Origin: an uncultured Actinomycetes bacterium
Lineage (GTDB): Bacteria; Actinomycetota; Acidimicrobiia; Acidimicrobiales; RAAP-2
Reading direction: 5' to 3'
Length of the DNA stretch: 6,601 nt
Assembly (NCBI GenBank): GCA_903854175.1
Contig: CAINVQ010000023.1
Span: 1 to 6,601 of the forward strand
Part shown: positions 1 through 6,291 of the stretch, piece after piece
Layout of the letters: each line of letters begins with the position of its first letter
Numbering within the stretch: the first letter of the stretch is position 1
Notes under the pieces: generated by a model
Database searches by the model: none
Told to the model about the DNA's origin: nothing
Seen by the model: the letters and a program-made list of their open reading frames with translations, nothing else
Translations under genes and position numbers: made by a program

Positions 1-1794
1 CGATTCTTCTCTTCATACTTCGACATTGCCTACCCTGGCGAGAAGCTCGACATGATTGCAATCCCAGACTTCGCAAATGGTGCAATGGAAAACCTCGGAC
101 TCGTTACGTACCGTGAAACAGCACTTCTCGTTGACCCAAAGGTTGCTGGGCTAAGTGCCGTACAGCGCGTGGCTGAAGTTGTTGCACACGAAATTGCTCA
201 CATGTGGTTTGGTGACCTTGTCACCATGGAATGGTGGGAAGGAATTTGGCTCAACGAAGCATTCGCCACATTCTGCGCGACACTCGCGATGGATGACTTT
301 CGACCTGAATGGGACATCTGGACATGGTTTGCAGTTATTGACCGTGAAATGGCAATGAAGGTTGACGGACTTCACTCAACTCGACCAATTGAATATGAAG
401 TAATTTCACCTGACGACACGCAGGGAATGTTCGACGTTCTCACCTACGAAAAAGGTGGCGGCGTTCTTCGAATGCTGCAGCAGTTCCTCGGTGAAGAGAC
501 GTACCGAAACGGAATTCGTCGCTACTTGAAGAAACACAGCTACAAGAACACTGTTACTACTGACCTCTGGGACGCATTAGAAGAAGAATCTGGTCAGCCA
601 GTACGCGACATCATGAATACCTTCATCTTGCAAGGTGGTCACCCAATGGTGACACTTGAGAATGGACAACTAACCCAAAAGCCATTTGCCTATGGAAGCC
701 CAGTATCCACACCAACATCGCCTAAGAGTGAAATCGGTAAGCAGTGGCTCGTTCCTGTTCTCACGAGATCAATCGATTCAAGTGTCGTGACTCGTAATTT
801 GCTGAGCGACAAGCCAGTGACCGTCAGTGACGCCGCACCAGTTGTTGTTAATGCTGGAGCATCTGGCGTATTTCGTACTCGCTACGGAGCAACTGAATCC
901 TCGGCGCTCGCTGCACGTTTTGGTGACTTGCAAAAAATTGAACGTGCCAACATCATCCTTGATGCTTGGGCTGCCTTGTTCGCAGGACAAATCACTTGGG
1001 CCAGTTTTGAAGAACTCGCTCGTAGTGCTGCACCATTCAGTGAAGTTGCGTCGCTAGAAACTATTGCTGCTGCGATTGAAGGTGTGAACCGTGCACTTCC
1101 AGCTGACCAACAGCCAAAGATTGCGAAGATCGCGAGTGAACTCTTCGCACCCCTACTTTCAAAGCTTGGATGGGACCCAAAGCCAAACGAAGATACGTTT
1201 GATGGAAAATTGCGTGGGCTCACAGTAGTTATTTTGGGCAGCATCGCAAAGGATGCAACCGTAATTGCTGAAGCTCGCAAGCGATTTGACGCAGGAAACA
1301 TTGACGGTGACATCATGGTTTCTGTGCTTCGAGTCGTTGCTGAGCAAAACCAAGCAGCTGACTTTGATGAATTCTGGAAGCGTTGTCAGAACGCTGCAAC
1401 ACCTCAGGACGAAAATAACTACCGTATGTCGCTCGGATTCTTCACCGACGAAGCATTGCTGCTTCGTGCTACTGAAATGTGTTACTCAACATTCCGCAAC
1501 CAAGACGGTGGAATGATGCTTGGCTTCTACAGTCGCAATAGAGTCTCTGGGCCTGCTGTCTGGAAGGTAATTGCAAAGCGATGGGACGACGCAATGGACC
1601 GCTTCCCACCAAACGCACACGCACGTCTTGGAACTGGTATTTCAACCTTCACAACTGATGAGAACTTCTCACGTGAAGTTGAAAAATTCCACAATGAGCA
1701 CGCACTCTCTGGTCGTCAAAAGACGATTGACCAGGAAATTGAGCGCATGTACGTTGGCGTTACCTTCGCAAAAGCGATGCGCTCACAGTTCTAG
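1..1794 (+). CDS. M1 family zinc aminopeptidase (ERAP/PepN-like), 5' truncated by window edge
   Basis: This is a zinc metallopeptidase that removes N-terminal amino acids from peptides, probably in the cytoplasm for peptide turnover. The frame is open from base 1, so the gene begins upstream; 597 codons are visible, and full-length relatives are usually around 830-870 residues. In window codons, the substrate-binding GAMEN motif is at 27-31. The zinc site HEIAH is at 63-67 (His63, Glu64, His67), followed after 18 residues by the third ligand Glu86 in NEAFA. The transition-state tyrosine is Tyr149 in TYEKGG. From about codon 248 (QWLVPV, then NAGASGVFRTRY ending near 295) the sequence matches an ERAP1_C-like helical domain running to the C-terminus. 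All catalytic residues are intact. The TAG stop is followed two codons later by an in-frame TGA, just before the next gene. The family call is secure; substrate preference cannot be read from the sequence. Confidence 0.95.
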   Translation, partial: RFFSSYFDIAYPGEKLDMIAIPDFANGAMENLGLVTYRETALLVDPKVAGLSAVQRVAEVVAHEIAHMWFGDLVTMEWWEGIWLNEAFATFCATLAMDDFRPEWDIWTWFAVIDREMAMKVDGLHSTRPIEYEVISPDDTQGMFDVLTYEKGGGVLRMLQQFLGEETYRNGIRRYLKKHSYKNTVTTDLWDALEEESGQPVRDIMNTFILQGGHPMVTLENGQLTQKPFAYGSPVSTPTSPKSEIGKQWLVPVLTRSIDSSVVTRNLLSDKPVTVSDAAPVVVNAGASGVFRTRYGATESSALAARFGDLQKIERANIILDAWAALFAGQITWASFEELARSAAPFSEVASLETIAAAIEGVNRALPADQQPKIAKIASELFAPLLSKLGWDPKPNEDTFDGKLRGLTVVILGSIAKDATVIAEARKRFDAGNIDGDIMVSVLRVVAEQNQAADFDEFWKRCQNAATPQDENNYRMSLGFFTDEALLLRATEMCYSTFRNQDGGMMLGFYSRNRVSGPAVWKVIAKRWDDAMDRFPPNAHARLGTGISTFTTDENFSREVEKFHNEHALSGRQKTIDQEIERMYVGVTFAKAMRSQF

Positions 1795-1803
1795 GCTGTT
1801 TGA

Positions 1804-2397
1804 GTGAGCATCGGCTACTTCATATTCATTATTGGACTCTTTTTTATAATTGAGTTACCAGATAAATCATTCATAGCAACAATTGTGATGGCCACGAAGG
1901 CTCGACCGATCCCTGTTCTGATCGGTGCAAGCCTCGCACTAGTAATTCACATGGGGATTGCTTGTGCTGCAGGTCAACTCATCGCAACGTTTCCTACAAC
2001 GATTAAAGAAATCGTCATCGCTATTTTGTTTTTAGGTGGTGCTGCGTACTTGCTTTTAGTTCCAGAAAAAGTCGAACTTGAAAAAGGTGAAGAAGAAGGT
2101 TCGGCTGAAAAGTCATCAACTTGGTGGAAAGAATTAACTGTAGCTTTCAGCGTGATTTTTGTTGGTGAGTTTGGTGACATCACACAAATTCAGGCGGCGA
2201 ACTTAACTGCAAAGACTCACCTGCCAATTGCAGTGTTCTTTGCATCTTCAATTGGTCTAATTCTCGTTGAAATAGTTGGTGTGTACGGTGGACAGTTCCT
2301 TGTTAAAAAATTCTCACTTCAAAAGATTCGCTATGCCGGTGGAATCGTCTTTGCCGGTCTTGGAATTTACTCCGTGTTCCAGCTAATTACTAAATGA
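1804..2397 (+). CDS. Gdt1/TMEM165 (UPF0016) family membrane cation transporter
   Basis: This is a small, very hydrophobic protein of 197 residues with six predicted membrane helices in two repeated halves (roughly residues 3-22, 36-60, 66-85, then 110-130, 138-160, 174-195), separated by an acidic loop at about 87-103. Each half has a version of the family signature E-x-G-D-[KR]-[TS]: Glu17-Leu-Pro-Asp20-Lys-Ser and Glu122-Phe-Gly-Asp125-Ile-Thr-Gln. The family is known for Mn2+ or Ca2+ export in exchange for protons (yeast Gdt1, human TMEM165, bacterial Mn exporters), so metal export at the cytoplasmic membrane is the likely role; the ion is not certain. The start is GTG, directly after an in-frame TGA. 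The next in-frame ATG (codon 29) would remove helix 1 and its motif. No strong Shine-Dalgarno is visible, so coupling to the upstream gene is likely. It overlaps the next gene by 4 bp (ATGA). It appears more AT-rich than its neighbours. Confidence 0.9.
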   Translation: MSIGYFIFIIGLFFIIELPDKSFIATIVMATKARPIPVLIGASLALVIHMGIACAAGQLIATFPTTIKEIVIAILFLGGAAYLLLVPEKVELEKGEEEGSAEKSSTWWKELTVAFSVIFVGEFGDITQIQAANLTAKTHLPIAVFFASSIGLILVEIVGVYGGQFLVKKFSLQKIRYAGGIVFAGLGIYSVFQLITK

Positions 2398-3029
2398 GTC
2401 GTCGATCAGAACTCCTAGCTTTCGCCGAAGGCGTAAAGGGATTCATGCCGACTAATGAGGGTTTGGCACTGCACGAATACACCCGTTCCCATGGACAAAA
2501 GAACTCCGGTGGAACGTGGCTCGAGGTTGGAGCTTGGTGCGGAAAATCAGCAGTCTTTATTGGAAGTGCCGCTGAAGAAACAGGCGCTGTGCTGTATTCG
2601 CTTGATCACCACCACGGAAGTGAAGAAAACCAAGCCGGCTGGGAGCACTTCGATCAAACGCTCGTAGATCAGGTAGACGGACGACTCAATACTCTCCCCA
2701 CGTGGCAGCGAACAATCGCTGACGCCAAACTTGAAGCAACAGTCGTTGGGCTAGTTGGTCCATCAATAGTTGTTGCAAAACATTTCGCGCAACCACTCGA
2801 CGTTCTCTTTATCGATGGCGGTCACGGAAAAGAAGTTGCGTGGGCTGACTATGAAGCTTGGACGCCAAAGATTGTTATTGGTGGCTTACTGCTGATTCAT
2901 GACGTCTTTCCAAATCCTGCAGACGGTGGCCGTCCACCGTATGAGATTTATCTGGCGGCACTTGAGAGTAAAAAATTCGAAGAGATCGGTGACGAAGGTT
3001 CACTTCGCGTACTGCGTCGAGTTAATTAA
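2394..3029 (+). CDS. Class I SAM-dependent methyltransferase, Methyltransf_24 / metal-dependent O-methyltransferase type
   Basis: The 211-residue protein has a Rossmann-like methyltransferase fold. Motif I is WLEVGAWCGKS (about residues 42-52), where the glycine-rich loop binds SAM. The acidic residue after strand 2 is Asp71 in the unusual SLDHHHG. Strand 4 is FIDGGH (Asp141, His144), and a later strand carries IHDVFP (His169, Asp170). The pairing of DGGH with a downstream HD resembles the divalent-metal site of CmcI- and macrocin/TylF-like sugar O-methyltransferases, so O-methylation of a sugar or other hydroxyl is a reasonable guess; the substrate is unknown. The ATG overlaps the preceding stop as ATGA, which implies translational coupling. 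The 3' end overlaps the convergent toroid-protein gene by 8 bp. In my recollection, close relatives in actinobacteria lie near the same glycosyltransferase / methyltransferase / toroid trio that follows here on the other strand. The methyltransferase call is firm; the metal dependence is inferred. Confidence 0.85.
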   Translation: MSRRSELLAFAEGVKGFMPTNEGLALHEYTRSHGQKNSGGTWLEVGAWCGKSAVFIGSAAEETGAVLYSLDHHHGSEENQAGWEHFDQTLVDQVDGRLNTLPTWQRTIADAKLEATVVGLVGPSIVVAKHFAQPLDVLFIDGGHGKEVAWADYEAWTPKIVIGGLLLIHDVFPNPADGGRPPYEIYLAALESKKFEEIGDEGSLRVLRRVN

Positions 3030-3035
3030 GTCGAC
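3016..3035. repeat. 20-bp near-perfect palindrome over two convergent stop codons
   Basis: The arms GTCGA (3016-3020) and TCGAC (3031-3035) flank a perfect 8-bp palindrome TTAATTAA (3022-3029). Only the G3021/G3030 pair breaks the symmetry. Both TAA stops lie in the central octamer, one per strand. Because of the symmetry, the two proteins end almost alike: Arg-Val-Asn on the plus strand and Arg-Leu-Asn on the minus strand. It could form a weak hairpin in either transcript, but there is no GC-rich stem with a U-tract, so I do not call it an intrinsic terminator. Confidence 0.75.
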
Positions 3036-4095
3036 AACCTGGCTCAGGTAGATCAAGCGGCTCGCCTAAGACTTCGTGACGAAATAGCCCTGCGGCTGGT
3101 GAAGAAGAACTGAGCGCATCTGCAGCCAAAATAATTGCGCCTGAGGTGTAGCTTGAAGTTTCAGCGTGAGGGAATGTAACTGCGTCAGGGTATGAAATGC
3201 CGGTCCAGTACGCACCATCTTCACGGCGGTGGCGAGAAGTACATGAGAACAGATCAAGCGCCTGAGTCGTAAGCCCAAGCGCATCTAGCGATAGAACACA
3301 TTCTGCAGTCTCAGCAGCAGTGACCCAGTCATTTGTTGACACGCAACGAACACCGAAGTCATCCATTACGTGACGTTCCCAGCCATCTTTGATTCGCTTT
3401 TCTCCGGCGGCTCCATGCAACGCACCACTAAAGATCGGGTAGTACCAGTCCATAGCGAATTCATTCTTAGGTGCGAATGCTCCAGGGTGATGAGCAACTA
3501 CGTGACCGAGGCGCCCTGCTGCGAGCTCCCACGCTGGCTTTGAGTACCCAAGTCGTTCACCGAGCGCCACCGCGCAGCGCAGTGAATGGAAGATGGATGA
3601 AGAACCAGTAAGCAGTGCATACGATTCTGGATGTCCAAGTGAGTCGAGTGACCAACGAATTGTTCCGTCACCTAACTGCCAGCGAAGTACAAAATCAATT
3701 GCTGACTCAACTGTTGGCCACATCTGCGCACAGAAATCGACATCTTCAGTTACGAGTAGGTAGTGATAGACACCTGCAGCGATGTATGCGCAGACATTTG
3801 TGTCAAGTCTGGAATCTTTGACGTGTGCACCTACGTAGTAGTTGAACCAACTGCCGTCTTTAAGCTGCATATCGCTTAGCCATTTGTACGCAGCACGAGC
3901 CTGCTCCTCATAACCCGTTACGGTGAGTGCCATTGCTGCTTCAACGTGGTTCCATGGGTCACAGTGACCGCCAACGAACCATGGAATCTGACCACTTGGC
4001 AACTGCAGCGTGCTGAGCTGATGCGCAGTCTGAGCAATCTGTTCAGAGGTAAGGATGCCCGGAACACCCGACATGTGCTGTGAGGCAATAGACAT
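3022..4095 (-). CDS. Alpha/alpha-toroid protein, usually annotated 'prenyltransferase'; function unknown
   Basis: The 357-residue soluble protein is rich in Trp, Tyr and His and made of helical repeats. Turn-like Gly/Trp motifs recur between helices: LPSGQIPWF (32-40), DGSWF (80-84), DGTIRW (143-148) and DGAYWTG (293-299). This is the layout of (alpha/alpha)6 toroid proteins, a fold shared by squalene cyclases, protein prenyltransferases and many glycoside hydrolases and lyases. Other conspicuous polar-aromatic stretches are GGHCDPWNHVEAAMAL (42-57), DTNVCAYIA (98-106), LLTGSSS (161-167), MDWYYP (215-220) and HAETSSYT (310-317). I see no signal peptide or membrane helix. It is the last gene of the minus-strand operon, starting 2 bp after the methyltransferase stop. 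ATG at 4095 is used here; Met8 is an alternative and neither has a clear Shine-Dalgarno. Its neighbours suggest a carbohydrate-related role, such as trimming or modifying the glycan, but this is inference. The fold call is more secure than any activity. Confidence 0.75.
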   Translation of the reverse strand: MSIASQHMSGVPGILTSEQIAQTAHQLSTLQLPSGQIPWFVGGHCDPWNHVEAAMALTVTGYEEQARAAYKWLSDMQLKDGSWFNYYVGAHVKDSRLDTNVCAYIAAGVYHYLLVTEDVDFCAQMWPTVESAIDFVLRWQLGDGTIRWSLDSLGHPESYALLTGSSSIFHSLRCAVALGERLGYSKPAWELAAGRLGHVVAHHPGAFAPKNEFAMDWYYPIFSGALHGAAGEKRIKDGWERHVMDDFGVRCVSTNDWVTAAETAECVLSLDALGLTTQALDLFSCTSRHRREDGAYWTGISYPDAVTFPHAETSSYTSGAIILAADALSSSSPAAGLFRHEVLGEPLDLPEPGCRLN

Positions 4096-4097
4096 GA

Positions 4098-4814
4098 TTA
4101 AAGAGGCTTTTCCAAGTAAATAATGATGGACTTACCCATTAGTGGAGCTAGAACTTTTTCCATGTAGCGCGTGGTGCGTGGAGCCTTCATGATGTCCCAC
4201 ACAAGAAGCTTGTGGTACTGACGAACGAACCAGTTCTGGTCATTCTTAGTACCGACCAAACACTTAAGCCACCAGTACGGGCTGTGAAGTCCGTGGGCGT
4301 AGTGATGACTAGTCACCTTCATTCCAACTGATGTAAGTCGCTTCTGAATCTGTGACTTTCTGAAGATGCGAATGTGTCCACCAGGAACGTTGTGATACGC
4401 GTCAGACAGCGCCCAGTTAATAAGTTCAGGTCCGAATCGTGGGACAGTGATCGCCATTGTTCCGCCAGGGCGGAGAACTCGCGCAAGTTCACGCATTGCG
4501 CCAACGTCGTTTGGGATGTGCTCAAGTACTTCGGAGCAGATAACTCGGTCGAATGTTGCGTCTGGAAATGGAAGCGCAAGCGCATCTCCCTGCACTGATG
4601 CAACATGCAAGTTGGGAGTAGTTAACTCTCCTGCTTCAACCATGGCAGCAAAAGTTGCAGCAACACCTTCAACTTCGTCGCGACCTGCATCAAGAGCCAC
4701 AACATTGGCCCCTCTGCGAGCGGCTTCAAAGGCGTGACGACCGAATCCGCAACCGAGGTCAAGAATCTTGTCGCCAGACGTAAGTCCGAGAATGTCGTAA
4801 TTAGCAGTAAGCAT
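4098..4814 (-). CDS. Class I SAM-dependent methyltransferase (Methyltransf_11 type)
   Basis: The 238-residue methyltransferase has a canonical SAM-binding core. Motif I is LDLGCGFGRH (18-27), the acidic ribose-binding residue is Asp42 in VVALDAG, motif II is QGDALALPFPD (75-85), followed by FDRVICSEVLEHIP (88-101) and the post-core LRPGG (114-118). The C-terminal third (about 130-238) is a lineage-specific segment with SDAYHNVPGGHIRI (137-150), a Trp-rich stretch HSPYWWLK (177-184) and a terminal IIIYLEKP. I recognise this as a conserved actinobacterial form found beside a GT4 glycosyltransferase. The substrate is not known; O-methylation of the glycosyltransferase product, or of its lipid carrier, is the simplest inference. 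It is the middle gene of the minus-strand operon: its ATG overlaps the glycosyltransferase stop by one base (TAATG), and its own stop is 2 bp before the toroid gene. No separate promoter is visible. Confidence 0.92.
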   Translation of the reverse strand: MLTANYDILGLTSGDKILDLGCGFGRHAFEAARRGANVVALDAGRDEVEGVAATFAAMVEAGELTTPNLHVASVQGDALALPFPDATFDRVICSEVLEHIPNDVGAMRELARVLRPGGTMAITVPRFGPELINWALSDAYHNVPGGHIRIFRKSQIQKRLTSVGMKVTSHHYAHGLHSPYWWLKCLVGTKNDQNWFVRQYHKLLVWDIMKAPRTTRYMEKVLAPLMGKSIIIYLEKPL

Positions 4815-6184
4815 TAGTCAAAGTCCATCGAGGCTGGTAGGGGTGTGTTGTTAAGAATTGCGTCGTAGCAAGCTGCTGTTCCACGTGCGGTTACTTCCCA
4901 CGTGAAGCGCTCCATTACTCGCACTCGCCCAGCATCGCCGAGCTTCGTGCGTAGTGGTGCGTCATCGAGAAGATCACGAATTGCAGTGACAAGTGCTTCT
5001 GGGTTATTTGGTTCAACAAGGATTCCTGTTTCGCCGCTTATTCCAACTACTTCAGGAAGTGCTCCACCAGTCGTTGCAATCACCGGAACGGCGCAGCTCA
5101 TTGCTTCAATTGCAGGAAGTGAGAATCCTTCGTAAAGACTTGGCACAACTGCAACTTCAGCTTCTCCGTAGAGTCGAGCGAGTTCTTCATCAGTAACACC
5201 TGAAATAGTCGTCACTATGTCATTGAGTCCGAGTCGGTCCATTGTTTCTTGAACGCGACCCTTCGCCTTTGGCTTACCAATAACAATGAGGTCAATGTCA
5301 CGCTCTGTGCGAAGTTTTGCTACGGCTTCAAGTAGTGGAACAAGTCCCTTCATAGGTACATCGCTACTGGTAGTCACCATTAGGCGACCCTTCTTCTTCA
5401 CTACATCGGCGTACGGCTTAAAGACTGTGTGATCAACACCTACAGGAACAACAGTTAGGCGCTCGAGTGGCACCTTCATCTGTGCGTTGATGTCTTTCTT
5501 GGAGTTATGAGACACCGTAAGCACTGCAGGAAGTCGCTTAACAGTTCGAACCTGCATGCGAAGGAACCCGAACCAACGTCTAGTTGTGTAGCGCTTCCAC
5601 ATGCCTTCGGCGTGATCAAGAGCAATAGATCGGTCGACCGTGATTGGGTGGTGCAAAGTTTCAAGTAATGGCCATCCAGCTTTATGCAGACTCATGATGC
5701 CAGTTCCAATGCACTGATTGTCATGAATGATGTCAAAGTCAGCACGACGCTTCTTCAAGATTTTCTTAATACGAAGTGAGTACGCGAGTGGCTCACCGAA
5801 TCCACCAGTACACATAACCGCAAATTCTGCAAGGTCAGCGAGTGAAGTGAACTCGCTCATGGCAGGAATGCGAAATGGATCTGGATTTCGGTAAAGATCA
5901 AGTCCACGAACAGGTGTGAAGCCAACGCCTTCGTCAAGTTCTGGCCATGGAGGTCCAGAGAAAACTTCCACGCTGTGGCCAAGACGAACAAGTTCACGAG
6001 TTAGGTGGCGTGTGTAGACACCCTGTCCACCACACTGCGGATTACCGCGGTAGATAAGAAAGGCAACACGGTGCTTACCGGGTTCCGCCGGACGTGGCTC
6101 GATCCGACCAGGGATTGTGGTGGCCTTAGAGAGGGCCCATGAGGCTTTGGTCTCGGCGATCATTTGACGCATAGGACGTGGCAA
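4814..6184 (-). CDS. GT4-family (GT-B fold) glycosyltransferase
   Basis: The 456-residue retaining glycosyltransferase transfers a sugar from a nucleotide-sugar donor, probably on the cytoplasmic side. The N-terminal acceptor domain starts near residue 38 with VAFLIYRGNPQ and the glycine loop GGQG (52-55). The linker VPVGVD is at 246-251. The C-terminal donor domain has the GT4 E-x7-E motif EGFSLPAIE (Glu352, Glu360) and the GGALPEVVG loop (373-381). There are no membrane helices. Distinctive conserved blocks are FDIIHDNQ (150-157) and LHHPITVDR (177-185). The first possible start is TTG at 6184, because a TAA lies two codons upstream; ATG at 6172 (Met5) or 6163 (Met8) are equally plausible, and none has a clear ribosome site. 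In any case about 30-37 residues precede the first beta strand. It is the first gene of the operon and is divergent from an acyl-CoA dehydrogenase. The linked genes suggest a methylated glycan or glycolipid; the acceptor is unknown. Confidence 0.93.
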   Translation of the reverse strand: MPRPMRQMIAETKASWALSKATTIPGRIEPRPAEPGKHRVAFLIYRGNPQCGGQGVYTRHLTRELVRLGHSVEVFSGPPWPELDEGVGFTPVRGLDLYRNPDPFRIPAMSEFTSLADLAEFAVMCTGGFGEPLAYSLRIKKILKKRRADFDIIHDNQCIGTGIMSLHKAGWPLLETLHHPITVDRSIALDHAEGMWKRYTTRRWFGFLRMQVRTVKRLPAVLTVSHNSKKDINAQMKVPLERLTVVPVGVDHTVFKPYADVVKKKGRLMVTTSSDVPMKGLVPLLEAVAKLRTERDIDLIVIGKPKAKGRVQETMDRLGLNDIVTTISGVTDEELARLYGEAEVAVVPSLYEGFSLPAIEAMSCAVPVIATTGGALPEVVGISGETGILVEPNNPEALVTAIRDLLDDAPLRTKLGDAGRVRVMERFTWEVTARGTAACYDAILNNTPLPASMDFD

Positions 6185-6288
6185 GAATTACTACTTTCGG
6201 TTCGGCGAAGTTATCCATTCTCCCCTAATTTTCAGGCAGACACAAACTCGTCAGTAACCCCTATAAAAACAGGGCTATAGTGCCCTTC
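6185..6288. other. Divergent intergenic region between glycosyltransferase and acyl-CoA dehydrogenase
   Basis: This 104-bp spacer is the only real gap in the window and must hold the promoters for both directions. For the plus strand there are two candidate -10 boxes: TATAAA at 6262-6267 (with CAGACA at 6237-6242 as a weak -35, 19-nt spacer) and TATAGT at 6276-6281. For the minus strand I find no convincing promoter; GATAAC on the reverse strand near 6210-6215 is the best -10-like string, without a good -35. No terminator or structured RNA is apparent. Confidence 0.5.
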
Positions 6289-6291
6289 ATG
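6271..6291 (+). promoter_or_regulatory. Probable leaderless promoter -10 box with flanking inverted repeat
   Basis: TATAGT (6276-6281) matches the -10 consensus at five of six positions and ends 7 nt before the ATG at 6289. This is the spacing at which transcription would begin at or next to the A of the start codon. No Shine-Dalgarno precedes the ATG, which agrees with a leaderless mRNA, common in Actinomycetota. The box is bracketed by AGGGC (6271-6275) and GCCCT (6282-6286), a perfect 5-bp inverted repeat that could be an operator half-site pair. The -35 region is poor. Confidence 0.5.

Noticed and set aside
882..1316. 144-codon open frame on the minus strand inside the aminopeptidase gene
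   Set aside because: It lies wholly antisense to a clear M1 peptidase domain, is low-complexity (Ser/Ala-rich) and resembles no family; it reflects codon bias of the real gene.
1795..1803. Possible aminopeptidase-transporter fusion broken by a nonsense change, since both genes share a frame
   Set aside because: Both proteins end and begin at normal family boundaries and two separate stop codons intervene, so these are two ordinary genes.
3037..3049. Small hairpin ACCTG-GCT-CAGGT near the convergent stops as a terminator
   Set aside because: The stem is only 5 bp and no T-tract follows on either strand; it lies within the last codons of the toroid gene.
4447..4737. 96-codon plus-strand open frame opposite the second methyltransferase
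   Set aside because: It is antisense to the conserved SAM-binding core, has an Arg/Ser/Ala-rich sequence and no start context.
6126..6218. 30-codon minus-strand ORF starting at ATG 6218 behind AGGGGAG, overlapping the glycosyltransferase start out of frame (possible leader peptide)
   Set aside because: The GGAG core is only 1 nt from the ATG, too close for normal initiation; the peptide has no attenuator-like codon runs and no accompanying hairpin is visible.
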